Below the pieces are notes generated by a model that searched no databases, was not told where the DNA came from, and saw only the letters and a program-made list of their open reading frames with translations. DNA of 64,000 nt from Lucifuga dentata (taxonomy: Eukaryota > Chordata > Actinopteri > Ophidiiformes > Bythitidae). Numbering within the stretch: position 1 is the stretch's first letter; the number at the start of each line of letters is the position of its first letter. Of this stretch, positions 1-10,352 are shown piece by piece. The stretch is from NCBI GenBank assembly GCA_014773175.1, contig VXCM01003480.1, positions 1 to 64,000 of the forward strand. The letters are read 5' to 3'. A program made the translations under genes and the position numbers.

Positions 1-211
1 TTTTTTTTTTTTTTTTTTTTCAAATTAATGTATCAATGAACTGCTTAATTGAACAGAATAAATATTGCATACATTCTCCTCCAGATTTTATTGTGCATAT
101 TGTGGTTGTGTCTTGTTTTATTTACTTTTTAAGACACTCATGGAACTTTGTAACCTGAAATGTGTTAACGTTATTGGACATTCGAAACTTTGTCCTCTTC
201 AATACAATGAC

Positions 212-217
212 TTTATT
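212..217 (-). terminator. Polyadenylation signal AATAAA of the GPCR gene
   Basis: TTTATT on the plus strand reads AATAAA on the minus strand, about 30 bases beyond the receptor stop codon. Confidence 0.5.
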
Positions 218-246
218 TGAATCTTGAATTCAGTGAGGCAGATTGC

Positions 247-1498
247 CTATGCCGCCTGCGCTCGGTACCGAGCCACAAAGTTTCCAGCTCTAATTTCCTC
301 TCCTCCGGCCACACAGGCATCCCTCACCCACGCGAACAGACTGGACAGAGACCGCCTCGTCTCCACGTTCCTCAGCCCGTACACCAGCGGGTNCCCACGC
401 GAACAGACTGGACAGAGACCGCCTCGTCTCCACGTTCCTCAGCCCGTACACCAGCGGGTTGATGCATGGCGGCACAATCAGCATCACCAGCAGGGACAGG
501 TGGAGCGCGGCAGCCAGGACCGAGGGTGTCGCTTTCACCTTGCGGAGAGACGACACCCGTGACATGGCCACGTTCCCCTCCACCTCCCACAGCGCGTCCG
601 AGGTGGCTTTGAGCAGCACCGGCAGCAGCTGCAGGAACAGCATGCAGCAGTAGAACAGCACGGTCCTGCGCGCTGTCGTGTTGACCGCGTTGAACGGGAT
701 GACGGCGTTCTGCGCGTCCTGGTACATCCGCCAGTAGGAGAACGCGTGGACCAGCAAGCACACGAGCAGCGTGAGGGCGCCGCTAAGTTTGCGAAAGATG
801 GCAGAGGCACGGGGGAAACCCATGTGCTGTTCCACCGTGTCCGGCTCACACAATAGCCCCGTGGTGATACCTCCCGAATGATCCCCTTTCCCGGTGTGCA
901 GCAGGACCATGAGGGTGGTGCTGACGGCGATGGCGTAAATCCATACAAAGCTCAGGGCTACCCGCAGGCGCGCCCGGGTGAGGATGACCAAGTAGTGGAT
1001 GGAGTGGCACACGTACAGGTAGCGCTCCAGCGCCATGCAGGTGATGGTGACGAGGCTAGAGAAGATGCTGGTAGCCCCCACAAAGTACTGGACGTAACAC
1101 CAGGTGGCAAATGGCATCGTCCGTCGCCAGACCAGGCAGTGGATGACAGCAGGACCGAACGTGATAGTTTGCACGAGGTCACTCAGAATCAGATTCTTAA
1201 GGAACGCGAAGCGCGGCTCCCAGGAAAGGTCATCGGACCGTCCGAGCCCGAAAAGTGTCAGCCCGTTCACCAACAACGAAAAGAGAGTCAGAAACACAAA
1301 TACGCATATCAGTGGCGAAACTGCCTGATCGTAGGGCAGAACGGATTGAAAGAGGCAGTAGGCTGCGTCCTGCTGCTCGGTGATCTGTGGCTCGGTTCGG
1401 TTCCGCTCGCTGAACCAATCGCAGTGCTGGCTGAAGGTTTGGTGCGCTTCCGGTTCCGTCATGACAGGTGCAGGTAGTGGTGCGGTTGTCTTCATCAT
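247..1498 (-). CDS. Odorant-receptor-like class A GPCR, single exon
   Basis: A seven-transmembrane rhodopsin-family receptor, probably a teleost odorant receptor signalling through a G protein at the plasma membrane. Visible landmarks: an N-glycosylation site (NRT) in the extracellular N-terminus, TM1 with LLVNGL, TM2 with LILSDL, TM3 ending MALERYLYVCHSIHY (ERY in place of DRY), and TM7 with the NPLVYGLRN form of NPxxY that is typical of olfactory receptors. It is intronless, as olfactory receptors usually are. A single N at 393 sits between two identical 66-base copies (327-392 and 394-459), which shifts the frame after residues SSLFAW. Counting one copy only, the frame runs to a stop at 247-249 and the protein is 394 residues. 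The start at 1498 is the most upstream Met; Met at 1495 or 1462 is possible. The family is sure; the subfamily is not. Confidence 0.85.
327..459. repeat. Assembly-derived direct repeat around a single N (66 + N + 66)
   Basis: Bases 327-392 and 394-459 are identical by eye and separated by one N. The duplication breaks the GPCR reading frame, which closes only if one copy and the N are not counted. It is best read as an unmerged contig overlap, not biology. Confidence 0.9.
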
Positions 1499-1571
1499 CC
1501 TTTCCAGAGGCGCTGTGGAACCGATCCCCGATTATATCCATCCACCTGTGGACCCCCTCCTCAACATCACC

Positions 1572-1573
<2 letters not shown>

Positions 1574-1606
<33 letters not shown>
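1574..1606. repeat. (CA)n microsatellite
   Basis: An uninterrupted AC/CA dinucleotide run about 75 bases upstream of the GPCR start. Confidence 0.95.
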
Positions 1607-1611
1607 TGACC

Positions 1612-4600
1612 ACAGGAACAGTTCTTCCTCTGGAGCGCCATATTCTACATACAAGTTTTTAATTAACATTTATTAATATTTTCTCGAAACAAAATGTAGC
1701 ATTTTATACACCACTTATGTCAGTGAATCTGGAGCTTTGCATATTTATTCTGTATATTACTCATCCTCATCAATTTATACGCAACACTTAATTTTACAAA
1801 AACACATGGCTTCTAAATTTTAAGTAATATTTCAAAATTAAGTTTATCAATAAATACATCACTGTGACCAAAATAAAGTTTGTCGTTGAGTTTAAAGCTA
1901 AGGAATTGAATATTATCCATCAAAACAAACACTGGTGTTTAAAAAAAACTACCTGTGGATTAAGTTAATGTAGGATTAGTTGTAGAAATCAACAAAATGT
2001 AGTCATCTTCATTTTAATGCTCATGTGCTTTAGAAGCACTAGAAATATGAGCCTATACAACAGGTCCATAATTATTAGCTAATGCAAAGAGGTGGACACT
2101 TTCATGAGTCATATCTTGCTGTAAAAGAAGCCAAACACCACACATCCAAAGAAAGTTATTTAAATGTAGTGAAAGTTATTTAAATGAAAGAAAGTTATTT
2201 GTTCTTTTAGCACATTCAGATGACATGACCAGTTTACATCACCTTTACTGCTGCATGGTTTTCACCAACTTAATTTTCTTGTTTGATAAAGAACAAAAAG
2301 CCATTCTTTACATTCATGTAAGTCAACAATCACAATTTTTATGAGGTCTAATTTTCCATTTATGAAGAATAACATTAGCAGCAAGATAGATCAAAGGCAC
2401 GGTAGTTCTCAAACACAGAATACATTATTTTTCAGTTCTGAACATTTAGAACTTCGTCTTATTTCAGCCAAAATTGAACTTTACACTAAAATCACTGCTG
2501 CTGCAGTTTATTAGCTGCTTAGAGGACACACTGACCCCTGGCGTTGAAGACTGATAACTGCAGTTCAGGAATCTGGGATTGTATCCCTCTTCAAATCTCA
2601 GAATGTCTGGACTGAGTTTTATTGCATTATTCCATTGCATTATAACTATATATATATTTTTAATTTTGATATTCTGCAGATATTAAAAATAACTATTCTG
2701 ATCAGTCACTTAAACAAATACAACAAGAGCTCATGTATTACAGTACAACATATTACTACTTCTTCACTTACTTTTCTCGCTTAAGAACAAAATGTGAAAT
2801 AACACCTGTTGCTCACTCAAATCTCCAACCTCCAAAATGTTCACATAGGGCTGAGATAGAGTTTGGATGGTCCAAACTGGATTTAGAGGGCCAAAAATTT
2901 CAGCAACCGCTCAGTTACAAATACATATAAAGCCAGGCCAGCCTTGTTGCTGCTACTCCTGCTTTCCCACTACAGTTATGCCATTGTATATTTTCCCATC
3001 ATTGTTAACCAGGATTATGATTACTAATTATGATTAGAGTGTCTTTTTATTGATGTATTTATTTGATTAATGTGTAAGTGCTGCCGGTTCCTTACAACAA
3101 ATTATCTAACAATTTTAAAGCAATGTTAAAAGGGGACACCAGTTTATTGGTCTTGGGGAGCATGATTCAGTATATAAAAACACAAGGGTTATAATTAAGG
3201 GTTTTGTGGCTGCAGAGGGTGCCGTACAGTGACTTCCATGTCATCACATGAAGTGTCTCAGGTTGTCATTGAAACAGCATCTTTTTTTTGTATAGCATTT
3301 CTCTTTGTCACTCTCTCTTTTGCCATCTGTAAATTTCAGTTTAATGGTATTTTAATAGCAAGAATATTTAATTACACAATCTAATCTATTCTAGGTGTTT
3401 GTATTATTGTGCCAACCAAACTGTCCAGCCGTGCTTTTGGGAAAGCAGTTCAATAGGTGTTGAAGTGGTAGAAGTTATAGGGGCAAATAAAGGGAAGGAG
3501 TGAAGAAATGAACAGGAGAATGACAGAGGAGTGCAGGAGGACAGAAATGGAGGGTCAGAGATGGTAGGGCAGAGGGCTCCTGGGGGGAGAAGTGATGGCA
3601 TGCCTCCAGCCTTATATAGGGTGTGTTTGTCTGCAGGGTCCAGCTGCTCCACTGTGGAATGTCCAGGAATAGAAGGAGGAAAATTGGAGGTAGATGAGAA
3701 GNAGAGAGAGAGAGAGAGGTTAAAAGAGAGCGCATACTCTCCTCAGTTTTTTCTCCAGTCGACTTCCTTTCTACTCTCATTGACTGATTTCTCTCACCTC
3801 AACATGATCTCTCATTTGTTCTTCTGTTATTTGGTCCGCCGTTAGTTTTCCCCAGTCTCGCTCCCTTTTCTCACCCTTTTACCCATTTTCTCTCACCCAA
3901 TCTGAGAAGGAAGAGTGCTGCTGAAAGATCTTGCACCAACAAGGGATCAGCTGGTGCTGTCAGTCAGACACTCGATGAAGGAGGTGACATCAGTTGGACG
4001 GCATGGAAGATGAACTCGGCCTGCAGCCCTCAGGGAAGGCAAGGGTGAAGGCTGAGAGGGGTGAGAGAAGGATAAGTGGGGAAGAGGAGATGGCTGACAT
4101 GAAAGACATGGGGAGGAGTGGAAGGGGGATTAAAGATGAGTATTGTCTAGATAGAATGAAGAATGTGGGAAAACAGGGAGAAAGTTTTGAAGTGGTCCAG
4201 GAGAATGAGGCTGTTGGGTAAAATGAGTAAAAGTTGAGGTTGGGTGGCACAAAATAAGATTTGGTGATTGAAGTTAGGGATGGAGCTTATTTGTATGAGC
4301 TGAGACTCCTCCTAAGAATCACCATCTTAATGTGGTGGGGTGGTTTGCGTGCCTCCGTGACCCCCCAGCCCAGAGCTATTTAAGAGTCCACACTGTTGTC
4401 ATTTGATGGGACTTCATGAGGTTGTGGGAGAGAGAGAAAGAGAGGGAAGTGCCCTGGGTTCAATCAGCCTCATCTTCGTTGCCCAGGGCTGAAAACAATG
4501 AAATCAACGGAAACAATGAAAGCTGTGGATGCTCTCTGCCCCTCTGAGGGGTTAAGGGGGTAAAACTAGAGGGAAGATCAGAAGATCAGGTTGGGGGAGT

Positions 4601-7200
4601 AGAGAGGTGAGATTAGAAACTTCTAGGTAACACAAAACAGGGTTGGATGACACAAAAGGAGGATGAGGAGGTGAACTTGGCTAAGGTGCAGGCATGAGGG
4701 TGTATGTTTAAGAGAAAACAATTCTGGGTCAGCTGTTTATTCACATTACAATTAGCATATTGTTTGTGTGTCCACATTACTGCCGAAGCACACAAACATG
4801 CAAGTGATGCAATCTTCCGCATCAAATGCATATTCCTTTCATTATGGGTATAGTGTCAAAGAAATTAAAGAGTCTCACGACTTCTCTCGATTGCAGATCA
4901 CACTTTTTATTATTTTGTGTACACAGGAAGTACAGACATGGACAGTTCCATAAACTGTAGAGTCTGAAAGCCTTTGCTCCGATTATTATAGTAGTGGGAG
5001 ATAGTGTCTTGAATACATCAGAGAGGTACCAAACTTCCTGGCTGAGCTTGGCTGTTACTGTTAATCTTGGAACCACTTGTGCCATCCACAAGGCCAGCCA
5101 TCACAGATTATTTAGAAAACATGTCTGCACATTAAGCATGATTATTAGCAAACTATAATTATTATCATTTAGGAGTACAAATCTTAGACTTAAGAGGACA
5201 GTTCACAAGCTGGTCATGAGGATGACAAAGCGTTGACCTTTATGATATCCTAGCCTTGGGGCTAGACACGATTATAAATGGCATACAGGAAAATTACAAG
5301 AGTACAATGGTATAGAATATAAGGGTTAACACACTTGGTTAAAAATAATATGCAGCAATATAAAAGATAATATGCAGTACATTAACTTAAATTCTCATAG
5401 TAGAGACAGCAATTTTCAGACTCAACAGGAATTAGACTGATTTATTTTTTCCACACCTTCCATAAGCAAGCCCACACACTCGGTAAAACTGTGTCTGAGT
5501 ATATATGCATTATGATTGCTCTATATGCGTCTATGGGCCTTGAGAATATTTATACTTGCAAACGCAACGAAACTCAAGAACCAAGGATTATAAGATGAAA
5601 TCAGAGCTGTCTTGTGGGAGAATGAGGTAGAGGAAGAAATTAGCAGGTGGCAGGTCACCCTGTTCCTCAAACGAGAAACTGACCACGCAACACAAAGAGG
5701 AGAGACAGAAGCCAACCTCGTTTTATAAAGGATTAGACTTTTGATAAATAAAATGTGACATTTTGAAGCTTTGACTGTTTTAAAATGTGATAAACTGTCA
5801 CAGTAGTATACAAACACTATTCATTGCTTAGACTGGAAGAGCCTGAGATTTTGAACTTAAAGTCAGACATGCCTATTATACCACAGTTTGCTAACACCGT
5901 TTGATGAATACATTGCCATTATTTTCCATTAAAGCACTCCTGCTCTTTGGTTCTCGGCCTTCTTTGTGTATATTCCTGGAACTGAGCAATCTATCAGATG
6001 TATGTGAGATATGTAAACTGGCTGTCCAATATGTTATATGTATGGAAGGATGTCTGCACATCTCTCACCCTGCTGAAGATCTTGATATGTTTGACAGCTG
6101 GTTTACTCTGACTGGAGCTGCATTATTATGTTAAAAGCCTGGACAGTAGCTTTAGCATACTGATGGATGACAACTAAAAGAAAAAAAAATCAATGTCTGA
6201 CTTAATGTCTGTCTAACACCTTATTAATGCGCTTCGTTGCACATTGATAGATTGTACAAGTCTGCAGAACTCTACTGGAGGGATGGAACACCATTTTTCT
6301 AAAAAGAATACCTCATTTGTTTTTGATGAAGGTGGTGGAGAGCGCTGTTTAACGTATGATGAATTGGGTGTAGAACTGTTTTAAATGATGTAAAAGACTG
6401 AGGAAGGGAGAACGCTTTGATGAATTTTGGTAAGGTTGAAGCCAGGAAGAGCTGATTAACCCTTTGAAAGTCTGATATGTAAGGGGTGAATACTGACAGA
6501 CCAAGATCAACAGAGACGTAAGTTTACCAGATTGACTTTCTTGTTTCATTAGATGACTAGTGGTCTTAAAGAGCCATTTGCATCATGGGTACTGGAAAAG
6601 AATCCTGGGACAATGGTTGCACATTTCCTGCGATGCATCATGTCTGGAACGATTGATTTTGAAGTTTAATGTCTATGCATCGAGTTATATTTTTTTATGC
6701 CTTAAAAACCTGCACTGCATTCCATCCAGTTACCTTTGATTGATGAACAATTCTGTGACGCATGTCCTATTTGAGGTGATTTGAGTATTTTTATTTATGA
6801 AGTGAGAAAGCGATGGGTGTAATGGTTACAGCCTGGGTACAGCTTATCACAGGTCCATTTGCACGCCTCTTAAGTTACAGATGTCACAAGTGCAAGGACA
6901 AGTCATATGCAGCGAGGACAGGAAGGCAGGTGGATAGATGGGTCAGCGGACACAGTGAAAGATGTGCAGAATCCACATGCAGGGAGGTGTTAAGCTGTGT
7001 GTGTGTTTGTGCATGCGATGAATGTATGTCGAAAAGGGTATGTTGTGTGAGCGTGCGTGCACGATGGCTCTTGTACAGTATGTGACATCAAGAGCATCCA
7101 TCTGCATTGAGATGCCCAGTTGATCTTCTGCCAAAATAACCTCCTGCTGCCTGGGTTTTTTTTGTTTTTTTAAATAAATGTCACTCAGAGTCCAGCGCTT
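1612..7200. other. Intergenic region with no recognised gene
   Basis: AT-rich sequence between the receptor and the first troponin C gene. Open frames here are short and none matches a protein I know. A purine-rich frame starting at about 4,003 (71 codons, Lys/Glu-rich) is unrecognised. There is a TATAAA at 2926-2931 followed by a C/T-rich stretch, and a TATTTAA-like box near 4,378 after a GC-rich patch. Either could be a distal promoter, but nothing ties them to a transcript. A short purine repeat around 3,702 carries an N. Confidence 0.6.
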
Positions 7201-7219
7201 GTCCTTTATCTATCTTTAT

Positions 7220-7229
7220 CTAAATATGG
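7220..7229 (+). promoter_or_regulatory. CArG-like box upstream of troponin C copy 1
   Basis: CTAAATATGG differs from the serum-response-factor consensus CC(A/T)6GG at one base and lies about 265 bases upstream of the start codon at 7493. SRF sites are common in striated-muscle promoters. This is a motif match only. Confidence 0.3.
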
Positions 7230-7492
7230 GGGATTAGAGAGGGTGCCACACAAGGGGATGTCCATCAGGAGATGGTAAGAGGGTACAAACTAAGGTGGGA
7301 TTTGATTGGCCATCGCATATCCCAGGAGGGGGCCTCGTGCCCAATCCTGATCATTTTCAGTAAAGGTGTGGTGGGATGAGAGGGTACTTATGGAGGGGGA
7401 CAAAGTCTGTCTGAACTGTGTAGTAGGGAGACTTTCTTTACTAGCTGTCTATTATTTTCTCTGGTGTCTGTTGTGCAGCAAAGCCGACCACC

Positions 7493-10058
7493 ATGGTAAG
7501 AAACTGAAAAGTGAGAACGAGGTGAAGGGAAACAAAAAGAAAAGGAAACATTGTTTGAATAATGTTTCGAGGATTATTTTACCTTTCTGTTTTCAATGGA
7601 TGAGGAAAAATGTCAAACTTGCAGAAGATGGAGACTATTATCTGATATGACAAAGGACTTCTGCTCATCCTACGCTCACCCAGGAAGTCCTACTGTGCAG
7701 AACAGCTGGAGCCACAGCTGGATTTCTTTACAAGGATTTTTGGAATTTCTGAAATTCTTGGAATTTAATTTGGGGGCTGATACCTTGGGTGTTATACTGC
7801 CATTTGTATGGTGATTAATTTTCCTGGCTGCCGTTGGAAAATTTTACCCTTATTTCTGTACTTCCTCTGAGTTGGTGTTGCTTTGGAGATTTCATGGCTT
7901 TGTAGCTAAACTCAATAAGTTGGATGTTTAAATTAGAGGGAGCAACACTAAAGATAGAAAGAACACAGCTGAGTAAAGTGAGAAGCCTTTTGAATGACCT
8001 TACTTAGGACATTCACATTTATTAAATCCCTCTCAATCCTCTCCTTAGTCTGAACTTAAAAATAGCTTCAAAGTGTGCGAGTGAGTAAATTTGAGTTCAT
8101 CTGACATCCTTGTTTTAGAAGGTTTTTGTCAAGATAATGGACGGAAATAGTGAAAATGGAAACATCACCGTTTTCTAGAACTACTGAGGAGCAGGGGCGC
8201 AAAAAAGAATTAATTAACTAATTTAAGAATTCTTTTGTTATTAATGAATTCCTGTCAGTATCTGTCATCAACTCAAACCCTAAAATACAGTAACAATGCT
8301 TAGAAAAAATGTAAAAATCAAACTTGCCCAATATTCCATGAGATTCAATCATGATGAGAACAACCTACAATGATTGGAAAATTGGGAGAACAACCAACAG
8401 AGGATTTAAAGGTCCACATTTGCTGGTTCATACTGAAATAAATAAAGGTAGCTTCAGTATAAAACCTCAAATATTCTGCAGACATTCCTGTCCAAAAATA
8501 CTGACTGTCCGCATTTTAGGAATAGTATGTTTTATTTTGAGCAGTGTTCCCCTTTAAGGATTGTTATTGACAAGTGCAGCCAGTTGGCAGAGGATTAAAC
8601 ATGAATTCTTACCTGACGTAAGGCTATTTCCACTCCTTGGCTGTCACTTGGTCAATGATAGTTCTGTCTCTGGCATTAGATTTCTCTGGAGAGACTGAGC
8701 TTCACTATAAAGAGTCATACCACTCATTAAAGGACATTTAGCATGTTTAGCATAGTTAACCAATCTTAAAAGTCTTGGAACTTGCTTGAAGGACCATACC
8801 GGTAATTTTACATGTTTAAGCCCAATAAATACTCCTCACACACATGTAACTTTATGGACAACATTTCCCAAAACATAAAACTGCATTTCATTTTTCTTGT
8901 TGTTTTGCAAAATCCTCTAATCCTTTGAAATCAAATGTTCAGGTGATACAACCACCTTAAAGGACCATATGTTTGAGCCTAATATATTAAATTTTCATAC
9001 ACATAAGGTTACTGACAATCATTTCCCAAAGGATAAAACCTTATTTCAGCTTTCCTGATATTTTGCAAAACCTCTTAATCTTTCAACCTCAAATATTCAT
9101 GCAATAATTCACCCACCTTAAAAATTGATGTTTTGCCTGCTAATAGTTGCATGCCTTATGAAGTCATGGTCATTTAAATTTTTCGATAAACGCAGGTCTT
9201 CTTTTGGGACTATATTCCCCGGTGGAGACATACATTCACTCCTGCCTTTTGTTGTGCTTAAACACTAACATTACGAAACTTTGAAAAAAATCTGAATGCA
9301 CATTTTATTTGCGATGATGTATTACCTATCCCAAGAATTTCAAGTATCAACAAGTTGTTTTTAATAGCATACCAGAATGAACTGAAACCAATGGCGGTCT
9401 GGAAGGTAGGGAAAAAAAAATGTTAATTCACAGTTCCATTAGTATGCTTTGGGAAATGATTGTCAGTGAAGTTATATGTATGAAAATTTAATATATTAGG
9501 CTCAAACATGCAAAATGGTGGTATGGTCCTTTAAAAATTCACTGTTTCGCCTGCTAACATGGTATTCCCTAACGCAGAAATAAATTTTCTCCCATGTAAA
9601 GTTACTTTGACAAAAAAGCTGAATAGAAATTGTGTTTGCTGTGGTGGAAAATGGTGTCCATAATGTAACATGTATGCGGGTTGTACAGCATTTATTCAGC
9701 TCAAAACATGCAAACCTGGTAGTGAAGTAAGCTTGAAATTATAAAAGCAGATATAATATTTATTGTGATGTTTCAAGTCTCTGCACCTTAATTATGTGAA
9801 CTAATGGTGCATAAAAGGCCAAAAACATTCAAAAATCTAAAACACTATCTTAGGAAAATGGTCAGGAGTAAAAATACAGAAAGAATACGTTGTGTAGTAA
9901 ATGAACTAAAATAATGCAAAAATGGTGTATAGTCCTTTAGTTGTGCTTCTGCTGCCTTAATTGCAGAGGAAACAATCAGCTTCACTTATGGAGAAATGTT
10001 GTCACCCCATGGGTCTGACGAGAAAAAACATTACCGTTCTGACAGTATGGTAATGTGA

Positions 10059-10098
<40 letters not shown>

Positions 10099-10320
10099 CC
10101 CTGTAGAGGGAGCTATTGAAAATGTCATTATCCTGTGGTTAAGTTGTCTTCTGCTCATTCAGTTTTTCTGTCTCTGTCCAACTTTCCTTTCATCCTTCCT
10201 TTGCTCCCCCNATGTTCTTTCATTTACCTATCTTAAGCCCACTGATGCCCAAAGCGACGCCCGCTCCTTCCTGACCGAGGAGATGATTTCAGGTCAGCCA
10301 TTGACTTCCAATTATTATAA

Positions 10321-10352
<32 letters not shown>

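Larger units (their letters stand above)
7496..10237. other. Intron 1 of troponin C copy 1
   Basis: A 2.7 kb intron containing a nested pair of TTAA-flanked elements (8790 to about 9725, listed separately) and a (TG)n run. No other gene is seen. Confidence 0.8.

Noticed and set aside
290..392. GPCR C-terminus PAGVRAEERGDEAVSVQSVR
   Set aside because: It is a frameshifted second reading of a duplicated 66-base block, not real protein.
2926..2931. TATAAA in the left intergenic region
   Set aside because: An isolated motif in AT-rich DNA without a downstream exon.
3994..4221. Lys/Glu-rich frame MEDELGLQPSGKARVKAERG...
   Set aside because: Purine-rich composition, no known homologue and no splice context. 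It could be an exon of an unknown gene but the support is too thin.
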